Positions 1 to 8,902 are shown, counted from the stretch's first letter. The stretch: 21,258 nt of DNA from JAGSOU01 sp049974865 (GCA_049974865.1 JBNGCX010000063.1:1-21258), one strand, 5' to 3'. Program-made: numbers and translations. Notes: a model not told the origin generated them from the letters alone.

Positions 1-23
1 CCTCAGCGCCGCCGGTGAAGGGG

Positions 24-52
24 TATTTACGGATCACCGCGAAGAGTCGCAA
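24..52 (-). promoter_or_regulatory. Strong sigma70-type promoter reading leftward out of the window
   Basis: On the minus strand TTGCGA (52 to 47) is followed after exactly 17 bp by TAAATA (29 to 24), then a C-rich start region (ACCCCTTCACC). Upstream, up to about position 95, lie several A-runs of 4-6 residues resembling an UP element. This arrangement is typical of stable-RNA promoters. The transcribed gene lies beyond position 1. The rest of 1-250 holds no gene I can support: msrQ ends at 251 and no clear intrinsic terminator follows it, only a weak 5-bp CCGGG/CCCGG dyad at 218-233. Confidence 0.5.
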
Positions 53-250
53 GTGCTTTTTTCGATTTTCTGTCGGTTTTTTCGCATTTTCTTGAAAACA
101 CCGTAAATTCAACAAGTTACGCTGCGCGACGGTTTGAACAAGCCCCGCGGCCTCCGTGAAACCTCGGGAATCAAAGGCTCTGGACAACCCCTGGCAGTGC
201 TATCCACAGACTCGCAGCCGGGTCGCGCCCCGGGAGGGGTGGAATCCAAC

Positions 251-862
251 TCAGGAAAGCGCTGCGCGGCGACGGCGCGGAGGCAGGCGCAGGGCCAGAA
301 GGGTCAGCACGGCGGAGAGATAGACCAGCGGCTCGATCTGCCAGCCCTTCACCAGCATCACGTAATGCACCGCCCCCAGCAGCACCGCCGGGTAGGTCAG
401 GCGATGCAGCCGCCGCCAGGCCGGGCCCAGACGGCGGACCGACCAGTTGTTCGAGGTCACCGCCAGCGGGATCAGCAGGGCAAAGCCCGCCATGCCTATG
501 GTTATATAGGGACGCTTGGCGATATCCGCCAGTATCTGGCTCCAGATCTGGACGTCGAGGAACAGCCAGACTGCCAGGTGGAGCATGACGTAGGAAAACG
601 CCAGAAGGCCGATTGCCCGCCGATAGCGGATCAGGTTCACCCCCGCGTATCGGCGCAACGGCGTGATGGCGAGGCCCGCCAGCAGCAGCTGCAGCGCCAG
701 TTCGCCCAACTGCTGCTCGAGCGCCTTGATCGGCTCGGGACCGAGCCCCCCGGTCAGGCCGAGCCAGAGGAACCACAGCGCGGGCAGCGGCCCGATCACG
801 TAGAGCGCCCAAGCGGGCACACGCCGCATGATCCCGTTCACGGCATCGGCGAGGCCGGTCAT
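251..862 (-). CDS. msrQ: MsrQ, haem-binding membrane subunit of the MsrPQ methionine sulfoxide reductase
   Basis: A 203-residue inner-membrane protein of the ferric reductase-like transmembrane family. It should pass electrons from the cytoplasmic/quinone side to periplasmic MsrP, which reduces methionine sulfoxide in envelope proteins. Hydrophobic segments lie around residues 18-38, 55-69, 84-103, 120-137, 157-171 and 178-193. Candidate haem-ligand histidines are H95 (in VMLHLAVWL), H153 (RRLHRLTYP) and H166 (AVHYVML), in the family's usual places, and the C-terminus is basic (PPRRRR). I chose the ATG at 862 because the longer reading frame upstream runs through the preceding gene. This start overlaps the TGA of that gene as ATGA, indicating translational coupling. 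It is the last gene of the msrP-GDCCVxC-msrQ unit. The assignment rests on sequence pattern plus the adjacent msrP. Confidence 0.92.
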   Translation of the reverse strand: MTGLADAVNGIMRRVPAWALYVIGPLPALWFLWLGLTGGLGPEPIKALEQQLGELALQLLLAGLAITPLRRYAGVNLIRYRRAIGLLAFSYVMLHLAVWLFLDVQIWSQILADIAKRPYITIGMAGFALLIPLAVTSNNWSVRRLGPAWRRLHRLTYPAVLLGAVHYVMLVKGWQIEPLVYLSAVLTLLALRLPPRRRRAALS

Positions 863-1065
863 GCGCAGCACCCGTTGCCGTCCTGCACCGGCGGGCAGGG
901 CACGGTGCCATAGGAACAGAAAACGCAACAGTCGCCCTTCTTGGGCGTGACCACCGTGTGGCAGGCCGGGCATTCCCAGAACCATTGGCAGGCATCGGTC
1001 GGCATGCGTTCCGCCCGCTGGGCGCCGCAATGCGGGCAGGTGAGTGTCGAGTGCAGCTCGGCCAT
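859..1065 (-). CDS. GDCCVxC-domain small cysteine-rich protein between msrP and msrQ
   Basis: A 68-residue soluble protein without signal peptide or membrane segment. It has eleven cysteines: C10 and C13 (CPHC), C26, C32 and C35 (CPAC), C46, C47 and C50 in the block GDCCVFCSYG, C57, and C66/C67 at the tail. The two CxxC pairs look like a zinc ribbon. The GDCCVxC block matches a family of small proteins, some members of which are described as selenoproteins; here every such position is an ordinary Cys codon. The molecular function is unknown to me. The start at 1065 has a GAGGG ribosome-binding site and lies 8 nt after the msrP stop. Its TGA overlaps the msrQ ATG by 4 nt, so it is very probably co-expressed with both. 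A role in thiol or metal chemistry tied to methionine sulfoxide repair is inference. A longer start (1347) would run antisense-like through msrP and is rejected. Confidence 0.85.
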   Translation of the reverse strand: MAELHSTLTCPHCGAQRAERMPTDACQWFWECPACHTVVTPKKGDCCVFCSYGTVPCPPVQDGNGCCA

Positions 1066-1073
1066 CCCGCCCT

Positions 1074-1997
1074 CTAGTAGAATTTCTTCAGGTCCATGCC
1101 GGCATAGAGGCTGGCCACCTCCTCGCCATAGCCGTTGAACTTCAGCGTGGGCTGGCGGCGCGCGAACAGCCCGCCGCCGATGCGGCGTTCGGTGGCCTGG
1201 GACCAGCGCGGGTGGTCCACCTCGGGGTTCACGTTGCTGTAGAACCCGTATTCGCGCGGGTTGGCCATGTTCCAGGTGGCCTGGGGCTGTTCCTCGGTCA
1301 GCGAGATCCGCACGATCGACTTGATCGACTTGAACCCGTATTTCCACGGCACCACCAGCCGCAGCGGCGCACCGTTCTGGTTCGGGAGCGGCTCGTCATA
1401 GAGGCCGGTGGCCAGGATGGTCAGCGGGTGCATCGCCTCGTCCAGCCGCAGCCCCTCGCGATAGGGCCAGTCGAGCAGCGGGGCGCGCTGGCCCGGCATC
1501 TCCTCGGGGCGGTGAAGGGTCTCGAAGGCCACGTATTTGGCCGAGGGCTGCACGCCCACGCGATCGAGCAGGGTTTTCAACTCGAACCCGACCCAGGGCA
1601 CGACCATCGACCAGGCCTCGACACAGCGGAAGCGATAGATGCGCTCCTCGAGGGTGACCCCGGACAGGATGTCGCCCAGGTCGTAACTGCCGGGCCGCTC
1701 CACCAGCCCGTCGATCTTCACCGCCCAGGGATCGGTGGTCAGCTGGCCCGCGTTGCGCGCCGGATCGTCCTTGGCGGTGCCGAATTCGTAGAAATTGCAG
1801 TAGTTGGTGATGTCTTCGAGGCTGTTCGGCTCGGCATCGGTGGAATAGGGGCTGGGCCGGGCGCCCAGGCCCGCCAGCGCCGGCGCCGCGGGCAGAGCGC
1901 CCAGCGCCGCGGCCCCCGCGATGATCTGGCGCCGGTTCAGCCAGTCGGCCTTGGGGGTGATGTCCGAATATCTCAGGGTCTCGCGTTTCCGAGCCAT
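1074..1997 (-). CDS. msrP: MsrP, periplasmic molybdopterin methionine sulfoxide reductase catalytic subunit
   Basis: A 307-residue enzyme of the sulfite oxidase fold that reduces free and protein-bound methionine sulfoxide in the periplasm with electrons from MsrQ. The N-terminus carries a Tat signal: NRRQ at residues 21-24, a hydrophobic stretch and an APALA cleavage region near residue 42. This fits export of a folded Mo-cofactor protein. The molybdenum-ligand cysteine is C125 in YRFRCVEAWSMVVPW, and NYCNFYEF (65-72) is another family hallmark. Length is normal for the family. I prefer the ATG at 1997, which has AGCGGAGG six bases upstream, over the one at 2024, which lacks a good site. A 67-nt gap separates it from the upstream FMN glutamate-synthase-like gene on the same strand. 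Downstream, the GDCCVxC gene and msrQ follow with almost no gap. Confidence 0.95.
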   Translation of the reverse strand: MARKRETLRYSDITPKADWLNRRQIIAGAAALGALPAAPALAGLGARPSPYSTDAEPNSLEDITNYCNFYEFGTAKDDPARNAGQLTTDPWAVKIDGLVERPGSYDLGDILSGVTLEERIYRFRCVEAWSMVVPWVGFELKTLLDRVGVQPSAKYVAFETLHRPEEMPGQRAPLLDWPYREGLRLDEAMHPLTILATGLYDEPLPNQNGAPLRLVVPWKYGFKSIKSIVRISLTEEQPQATWNMANPREYGFYSNVNPEVDHPRWSQATERRIGGGLFARRQPTLKFNGYGEEVASLYAGMDLKKFY

Positions 1998-2064
1998 GTG
2001 CGCCTCCGCTGCTGTCCTGCGCATGATCTATTGGACCGCAGAGGCCGTGCCAAAGCAACTTCGC

Positions 2065-3558
2065 TCACGAATCCGTTTGCATGCCGGTGCGCGGGTAGAC
2101 CTCGTTCATGGGCCTGGTCGAGCCGTCGGGCTGCACCAGCCGCACGTGGCGCCGCCGCATCAGCCGCGGCTCGGCCACGCCGACGGAATGGGCGATGGTC
2201 TCGACCTCGCCGATCACGCTGCGGGCGTAGTCGGCGACGCGCCTGTACTTGCTTTCCACCACCAGCCCCTTCTGCAGGCGCGGGTCGTGGGTGGTGATAC
2301 CCGTGGGACAGGTGTTGCGGTTGCACTTCAGCGCCTGGATGCAGCCCAGCGCGAACATGAAGCCGCGCGCCGAGGTCACGAAATCGGCGCCCGCCGCGAT
2401 CGCCCAAGCCACGTCACCGGGATTGACCAGCTTGCCCGAGGCCACCAGCCGGATCCGGTCGTGGAAGCCGTAATGGTCGCGCAGGTCCGACACCATCAGC
2501 ATGGCCTCGCGGATGGGCATTCCCACCAGGTCCATCAGCGGCATGGGCGAGGCGCCGGTGCCGCCCTCGCCGCCGTCGATGGTGATGAAGTCCGGGGCGC
2601 TTTCGGGGCCGCGGGCGCGGATCAGGCGGAACAGCTCGTCAAAGGGCTCGGGCCCGCCGACCACGGTCTTGAAGCCCACCGGCTTGCCCGTGACCTCGCG
2701 CAGATGCGCGATGACGTCCAGCAGGTCCTCGAAACTGTCGATGTCGGGGTGGCGGTTGGGCGAATAGCTGTCCACGCCCTCGGGGATGCCGCGGATCTGG
2801 GCGATCTCGCGGGTCACCTTGACCCCGGGCATGATCCCGCCCTTGCCGGGCTTGGCCCCCTGGGCAAGCTTCAGCTCGAACATCTTGACCTGCGGCTGCT
2901 CGGCCAGCGCCCGCAGCTTGCCGTCGTCGAAATTCCCGTTCTCGTCGCGCACCCCGTATTTCGCAGTGCCGATCTGGTAGACGATGTCGCAGCCGCCGAC
3001 CATGTGATAGGGTGACAGGCCGCCCTCGCCGGTGTTCAGCCAGATATTGGCCTCCTTCGCGCCCTTCGACAGCGCCTCGACCGCCGGGCGCGAAATCGCG
3101 CCATAGCTCATGCCCGAGATGTTGAAGATCGACGGCGCGACGTAGGGTTCGCGGCAATAGGGGCCGATCTTCATCGGTTCGGTCGCGGCGAACTGGTCGT
3201 CGATCGGCGGGAAGGGCGCGTTCACGAAGATCGGCGTGCCAACGATGCCGAGGTTTCGGGTCGAGCCGAAGGCGATGGTATTGCCCTTGCCCTGCGAGGC
3301 GCGGTTGACCCAGTCTCGCTGCGCCCGGTTGAAGGGCATCTCCTCCCGGTCCATGGCGAAGAAATATTGCCGGAAGAACTCCCCCAGCTTGGTGAAAAGA
3401 TGCCGGAAGCGCCCGATCACGGGATAGTTACGCCGGATCGCATCGCCCGTCTGGGTGCGGTCGATGATAAACAGCAGCAGCGCCGTGAGCGCCGCTATCC
3501 CCAGCATAAGTGTGAATCCCAGCGCCAGAAGTTCCAGCGCCCGTCCTGCCCAGCTCAT
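2065..3558 (-). CDS. FMN-binding glutamate synthase family protein, membrane-anchored
   Basis: A 497-residue stand-alone homologue of the FMN/Fe-S synthase domain of glutamate synthase. It lacks the glutaminase domain and the GltD-type subunit. Residues 9-32 form a hydrophobic segment, suggesting anchorage in the inner membrane with the barrel in the cytoplasm. The barrel holds GGEGGTGASPMPLMD (FMN/2-oxoglutarate region) and three cysteines spaced like the GltB 3Fe-4S ligands, C406, C412 and C417 in CIQALKCNRNTCPTG. Stand-alone proteins of this group are usually annotated as glutamate synthase domain 2; the true substrate of this membrane type is uncertain. The ATG at 3558 has AAGGGGG upstream. 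It lies on the same strand as msrP 67 nt downstream and is divergent from the DUF302 gene, with 130 bp between them. A shared transcript with msrP is possible but not shown. Confidence 0.88.
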   Translation of the reverse strand: MSWAGRALELLALGFTLMLGIAALTALLLFIIDRTQTGDAIRRNYPVIGRFRHLFTKLGEFFRQYFFAMDREEMPFNRAQRDWVNRASQGKGNTIAFGSTRNLGIVGTPIFVNAPFPPIDDQFAATEPMKIGPYCREPYVAPSIFNISGMSYGAISRPAVEALSKGAKEANIWLNTGEGGLSPYHMVGGCDIVYQIGTAKYGVRDENGNFDDGKLRALAEQPQVKMFELKLAQGAKPGKGGIMPGVKVTREIAQIRGIPEGVDSYSPNRHPDIDSFEDLLDVIAHLREVTGKPVGFKTVVGGPEPFDELFRLIRARGPESAPDFITIDGGEGGTGASPMPLMDLVGMPIREAMLMVSDLRDHYGFHDRIRLVASGKLVNPGDVAWAIAAGADFVTSARGFMFALGCIQALKCNRNTCPTGITTHDPRLQKGLVVESKYRRVADYARSVIGEVETIAHSVGVAEPRLMRRRHVRLVQPDGSTRPMNEVYPRTGMQTDS

Positions 3559-3612
3559 GCATCCCCCTTGGCGGCTGCTACAATTTGACCTCGGTCATGG
3601 TGCGTCCCTGCC

Positions 3613-3641
3613 TTGCGTGTACCTTGCTTCCGAAGTGTAAC
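3613..3641 (+). promoter_or_regulatory. Candidate promoter of the DUF302 gene
   Basis: TTGCGT at 3613-3618 and TGTAAC at 3636-3641 are separated by 17 bp, upstream of the DUF302 start at 3689. Each box matches the sigma70 consensus at about four of six positions, so the call is modest. An imperfect dyad overlaps the spacer and -10 element. Confidence 0.35.
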
Positions 3642-3650
3642 TGGAGCAAG
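3623..3650. repeat. Imperfect inverted repeat in the divergent promoter region, possible operator
   Basis: CTTGCTTCC (3623-3631) faces GGAGCAAG (3643-3650), pairing over eight bases with one bulged T and an 11-nt centre. It covers the candidate promoter spacer and -10 box. It could bind a dimeric regulator controlling one or both divergent genes. No regulator gene lies nearby. Confidence 0.35.
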
Positions 3651-3671
3651 CCTCTCCGGCAGTCGGAGAGG
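3651..3671 (+). repeat. Perfect 8-bp hairpin in the leader of the DUF302 gene
   Basis: CCTCTCCG (3651-3658) and CGGAGAGG (3664-3671) pair perfectly around a GCAGT loop. The hairpin ends 17 nt before the ATG, just upstream of the GGGAGG ribosome-binding site. It may stabilise the mRNA or modulate translation. No T-run follows, so it is not a terminator. Confidence 0.5.
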
Positions 3672-3688
3672 AAAATGGGAGGTAATTC

Positions 3689-4132
3689 ATGAAATTGACA
3701 CTCGCCGCCGCCGCCACCGCCGCCCTGATCGCGGGCCCTGCGCTGGCCGATGCCGTTACCTACACGACCGAGGACAGTTTCGATGACGTGGTCTTCTCGC
3801 TTGAGACGGCCATCCAGGGCAAGGGCCTGGTAATCGACAGCGTCAGCCATACCGGCGACATGCTGGAACGCACCAAGGCCGATGTGGGTTCGGACAAGAC
3901 GATCTTCATCAAGGCCGACATCTTCAGCTTCTGCTCGGCCGCACTGTCGCGCAAGGTGATGGAGGCCGACTACATGAACGTGCAGTTCTGCCCCTATGAT
4001 ATCTTCGTCTTCGTCCGCCCCGAGGCCCCGGACGAAACCGTCGTCGGCTACCAGAGCTATCCCGACGGCCCGATGAAAGAGATCGAGGCGCTGCTCGACG
4101 ACATCGCACGCGAGGCCGCCGGGGTCGAATAA
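3689..4132 (+). CDS. Exported DUF302-domain protein
   Basis: A 147-residue protein with a clear Sec signal peptide: MKLT, then an alanine-rich core, with cleavage predicted after PALA at residue 20. The mature part matches the DUF302 alpha/beta fold: a conserved start (TYTTEDSFDDVVFSLETAI), the stretch IFSFCSAALSRKVMEAD and the C-terminal NVQFCPYDIFVF. Two cysteines, C82 and C101, could form a disulfide. The biochemical function of DUF302 is not established; the location implies a periplasmic role. The start is fixed by GGGAGG upstream of the ATG. It is divergent from the FMN glutamate-synthase-like gene. A terminator-like hairpin separates it from the two fasciclin genes that follow on the same strand. 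Confidence 0.88.
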   Translation: MKLTLAAAATAALIAGPALADAVTYTTEDSFDDVVFSLETAIQGKGLVIDSVSHTGDMLERTKADVGSDKTIFIKADIFSFCSAALSRKVMEADYMNVQFCPYDIFVFVRPEAPDETVVGYQSYPDGPMKEIEALLDDIAREAAGVE

Positions 4133-4184
4133 GCTCACGCGGGGCTCACTCCCGATCAACAGGTTTTGACTGGAAACGGCACAG

Positions 4185-4207
4185 GGGCCGGGCTTAGCGC
4201 CCGGCCC
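4185..4207 (+). terminator. GC-rich hairpin after the DUF302 gene, probable terminator
   Basis: GGGCCGGGC (4185-4193) pairs perfectly with GCCCGGCCC (4199-4207) around TTAGC, about 50 nt after the DUF302 stop. The tail is only TTCC, so termination may be partial or Rho-assisted. Confidence 0.5.
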
Positions 4208-4274
4208 TTCCGCGTCAAGCGGGCTGCGCGGATTTCCCCGGTCATCCAAAGCGGCGCGCCATCGGTATCCCCCG

Positions 4275-4294
4275 CGATGCCAAAACCGGCATCG
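4275..4294 (+). repeat. Hairpin just upstream of the first fasciclin ribosome-binding site
   Basis: CGATGCC (4275-4281) pairs with GGCATCG (4288-4294) around AAAACC. It ends about nine bases before the GAGGAG site of the fasciclin start at 4316. It could be an mRNA-stabilising or translation-tuning structure. It has no T-tail. Confidence 0.4.
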
Positions 4295-4315
4295 GAGCAA
4301 CCGAGGAGATACCCC

Positions 4316-4804
4316 ATGTTCCGCAGAACCTTTCTTTCGCTGACCGCCGCGGCCGTGATGGCGGGGCCCGCGCTGGCCGGCGGCCACTCGATGGACATCG
4401 TGGACACCGCCGTCGAGGCCGGCAGCTTCAACACGCTGGTCGCCGCCGTGCAGGCCGCCGGGCTGGTGGAAACGCTCAAGGGCGAAGGGCCGTTCACCGT
4501 CTTCGCCCCCACCGACGAGGCCTTCGCGGCCCTGCCGGACGGCACGGTCGAGGAGCTGCTGAAACCCGAGAACAAGGACAAGCTGACCGCGATACTCACC
4601 TATCACGTGGTGCCGGGCGCGGTCATGTCGGGCGACCTTTCCGACGGCATGATGGCCGCCACGGCCGAAGGCTCCGAGGTCACCATCAAGACCATGGGCG
4701 GCGTCTCGGTGGATGGAGCCAATGTCGTGACCGCCGATATCGAGGCCAGCAACGGCGTGATCCACGTGATTGACGCCGTGATCATGCCGGACTCGGCGAT
4801 GTAA
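4316..4804 (+). CDS. Exported fasciclin (FAS1) domain protein, soluble form
   Basis: A 162-residue protein with a Sec signal peptide (FRRTFLSLTAAAVMAGPALA, cleavage predicted after residue 21) and a single FAS1 domain. FAS1 hallmarks are in order: GPFTVFAPTDEAFAALP (H1 motif), LTYHVVPGAV (YH motif) and NGVIHVIDAVIMP (H2 motif). Such bacterial FAS1 proteins are secreted or periplasmic and linked to adhesion or matrix interaction; the ligand here is unknown. I use the ATG at 4316 because GAGGAG lies seven bases upstream and the signal peptide begins there; a TTG start at 4166 would place a non-coding-like stretch before the signal. A second, lipidated copy follows 59 nt downstream and shares most core motifs, indicating a tandem duplication. 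Confidence 0.92.
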   Translation: MFRRTFLSLTAAAVMAGPALAGGHSMDIVDTAVEAGSFNTLVAAVQAAGLVETLKGEGPFTVFAPTDEAFAALPDGTVEELLKPENKDKLTAILTYHVVPGAVMSGDLSDGMMAATAEGSEVTIKTMGGVSVDGANVVTADIEASNGVIHVIDAVIMPDSAM

Positions 4805-4811
4805 AGGGCGC

Positions 4812-4833
4812 GGGCGGGCGCCAAGGCCCGCCC
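4812..4833 (+). repeat. Perfect 8-bp hairpin between the two fasciclin genes
   Basis: GGGCGGGC (4812-4819) pairs with GCCCGCCC (4826-4833) around GCCAAG, directly after the first fasciclin stop. It lacks a T-run, so it more likely protects the upstream mRNA 3' end or attenuates expression of the second gene than terminates fully. Confidence 0.5.
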
Positions 4834-4863
4834 AGTCCAGCCCAACAAAAAGAGGTTTCCGCC

Positions 4864-5355
4864 ATGAACCGACGTTTTGCCCTGAAATCCGTGGCCGCCC
4901 TCGGCCTGGCCACCGCCCTGGCGGCCTGCGCCCCGACGACCGACGAGCCCGACATCGTGGACATCGCCGCCGGGAACGATGACTTCTCGACCCTCGTGAC
5001 CGCGGTTCAGGCCGCCGGCCTCGTGGACACGCTGAAGGGCGACGGCCCCTTCACCGTCTTCGCCCCCACCAATGCCGCGTTCGCGGCCCTGCCCGCGGGC
5101 ACGGTCGAGTCGCTGCTGCAGCCCGAGAACAAGGAGCAGCTGGTCAAGGTCCTGACCTATCACGTCGTTCCGGGCGCGGTCACCTCGGACCAGTTGGCCG
5201 GTCAGCGCCTGGACGTGGCCACCGTCCAGGGCCAGAGCCTTCACGTGAACGGCACCGAGGGCGTGAAGGTGAACAAGTCCACCGTCACCTCCGCAGACAT
5301 CATGGCCTCGAACGGCGTGATTCACGTGATCGACAAGGTGCTTTTGCCGAAATAG
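4864..5355 (+). CDS. Fasciclin (FAS1) domain lipoprotein
   Basis: A 163-residue protein with one FAS1 domain. The N-terminus NRRFALKSVAALG resembles a Tat-type signal and ends in a lipobox LAAC with the modifiable C22, so the mature protein should be lipid-anchored on the periplasmic side. The FAS1 motifs GPFTVFAPTNAAFAALP, LTYHVVPGAV and NGVIHVIDKVLLP are intact and nearly identical to those of the preceding gene. The flanks and the stretch after the YH motif diverge. The AGAGG upstream of the ATG supports the start. A strong bidirectional terminator follows within 16 nt. The pair therefore gives the cell one freely exported and one membrane-tethered version of the same domain. Confidence 0.92.
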   Translation: MNRRFALKSVAALGLATALAACAPTTDEPDIVDIAAGNDDFSTLVTAVQAAGLVDTLKGDGPFTVFAPTNAAFAALPAGTVESLLQPENKEQLVKVLTYHVVPGAVTSDQLAGQRLDVATVQGQSLHVNGTEGVKVNKSTVTSADIMASNGVIHVIDKVLLPK

Positions 5356-5370
5356 GCCGGCCGCCACGAA

Positions 5371-5400
5371 AAAAGGGCGCGGAGCGATCCGCGCCCTTTT
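5371..5400. terminator. Perfect bidirectional intrinsic terminator between fasciclin lipoprotein and clpB
   Basis: AAAAGGGCGCGGA (5371-5383) and TCCGCGCCCTTTT (5388-5400) form a 13-bp perfect stem around GCGA. A T-rich tail follows on the plus strand (CTTTTTCC), and A/T ends give a U-run on the minus strand too. It serves both convergent genes. Confidence 0.92.
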
Positions 5401-5418
5401 CTTTTTCCTTCGCCGGGG

Positions 5419-8034
<2,616 letters not shown>

Positions 8035-8067
8035 CGCTCTCTCCTTTTTCAAGCGCCCGATTGGCTC

Positions 8068-8093
8068 GGGATGCCCGCCTCGCGGCACATCCC
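8068..8093 (-). repeat. Stable hairpin in the clpB 5' leader
   Basis: In the transcript GGGATG (8093 to 8088) pairs with CATCCC (8073 to 8068). An inner CCGC/GCGG stem is closed by a GAG triloop, with a small internal loop of TG against G. It sits between the predicted promoter and the clpB ribosome-binding site. No U-run follows, so termination is unlikely. A thermosensor or stability role is speculative. Confidence 0.5.
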
Positions 8094-8112
8094 TTTTTCC
8101 GGGCCTCGGTAA

Positions 8113-8143
8113 CGATTTGGAGAGCGCCGCGCGCGGTTTCAAG
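8113..8143 (-). promoter_or_regulatory. Candidate RpoH (heat-shock) promoter of clpB
   Basis: Minus-strand CTTG (8143 to 8140, extended as CTTGAAA) is followed after 17 bp by CTCCAAATCG (8122 to 8113). The spacing and -35 fit the published alphaproteobacterial heat-shock pattern CTTG-N17/18-CYTATNTNNG. The -10 matches only at the edges (C, T/Y and final G). Context (clpB) raises the likelihood. Confidence 0.4.
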
Positions 8144-8163
8144 CCAAGGGGGCGGCATTTTCG

Positions 8164-8892
8164 TCAGAGCCAGTAGCGCAGCCGTTCCAGCCAGCCCGGC
8201 GCGCCCACGTCGAGCGGGTGATAGCGATCAAGCAGGCGCAGTTCCTGCGCGCCCAGCCGGTGGCAGAGGAAGCGCCAGACCCGGTCCTTCTCCCAGTCGG
8301 CCAGATTTTTCTGGTGAAACCTGAAATCCGTGGGCCGGTCGCGGGTCTGCGAGCCGCCGCCCACAGCCTGCTTGCTGTCGTACATGGCGCGGCTTTTTTC
8401 GCCGAGTTCCGCCCAGCGCGCGGCGATCTCCTGGCGCGTGGGGGCGGTGCGCCCCGGCGCGGGGTCGATTTGCAGGAAATCGAGCAGGTCGGCCATGGCG
8501 CCGGGATCGGCCACCAGGTCCTCATAATAGAACACCGCCTTTTCCGCTTTGGCGCGGGTGTAGAACCGGATGTTCCCGGCATAGAAGCGGAAATCCCAGA
8601 ACCGCTTGCCCGCCGACCGCACGAAGGTCTCCAGCGGGTCGCGCAGGATCAGCGCCACCCGGTCGCCCGCCGTCGCCTCCGGGTCGACATAGCGCCAAAG
8701 CCCCGCCTTGCGGCGCGTCGGCCAGCGCGACCAGTTCAGCGCGTCATGCGAGCGCAGGAAGGCCTCGCCCGGGTCGTCGGCCCGGTCGATCAGCGAGGTC
8801 TTGCCCGGCGTGCGCCGGCCATAGAATTCCTCGGTGCAGAAACGGACCCAGTTCATGCCGCTGCGCGGGGCCGAGATCACGTAGCTGGTCAT
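8164..8892 (-). CDS. Sulfotransferase family protein (copy 1 of a tandem pair)
   Basis: A 242-residue protein resembling PAPS-dependent sulfotransferases, which move sulfate from 3'-phosphoadenylyl sulfate to an acceptor hydroxyl or amine. SAPRSGMNW near the N-terminus corresponds to the 5'-phosphosulfate loop, and ALILRDPLETFVRS to the 3'-phosphate site (arginine and serine). The conserved C-terminal block FHQKNLADWEKDRVWRF fits the family. There is no signal peptide, so it is cytoplasmic; the acceptor (glycan, lipid or small molecule) cannot be told. It follows its paralogue by 10 nt on the same strand, with GAGGG before the ATG at 8892, so the two form an operon. No obvious terminator lies between it and the clpB promoter region downstream. 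Confidence 0.8.
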   Translation of the reverse strand: MTSYVISAPRSGMNWVRFCTEEFYGRRTPGKTSLIDRADDPGEAFLRSHDALNWSRWPTRRKAGLWRYVDPEATAGDRVALILRDPLETFVRSAGKRFWDFRFYAGNIRFYTRAKAEKAVFYYEDLVADPGAMADLLDFLQIDPAPGRTAPTRQEIAARWAELGEKSRAMYDSKQAVGGGSQTRDRPTDFRFHQKNLADWEKDRVWRFLCHRLGAQELRLLDRYHPLDVGAPGWLERLRYWL

Positions 8893-8902
8893 CGCCGCGC
8901 CC

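Noticed and set aside
2..109. Open plus-strand frames running in from the left edge
   Set aside because: They are open only because the A/T runs of the promoter region lack stops. The translations look like low-complexity F/R-rich sequence and resemble no known C-terminus.
200..208. A DnaA-box-like CTATCCACA near the left edge
   Set aside because: It is a single copy, one mismatch from consensus, with no AT-rich unwinding region or further boxes, and no dnaA, parA or hemE nearby. Chance occurrence is likely.
859..1065. Possible selenocysteine in the GDCCVxC protein
   Set aside because: The frame contains no internal TGA; all key positions are cysteine codons and the TGA at its end is a normal stop coupled to msrQ.
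1044..2297. A 417-codon plus-strand frame spanning msrP
   Set aside because: It is a mirror of msrP and the GDCCVxC gene. There is no family resemblance and the coding-strand genes are well supported.
4166..4171. TTGACT as a -35 box for the first fasciclin gene
   Set aside because: No acceptable -10 lies 15-19 bp downstream; that space is the GC-rich terminator stem.
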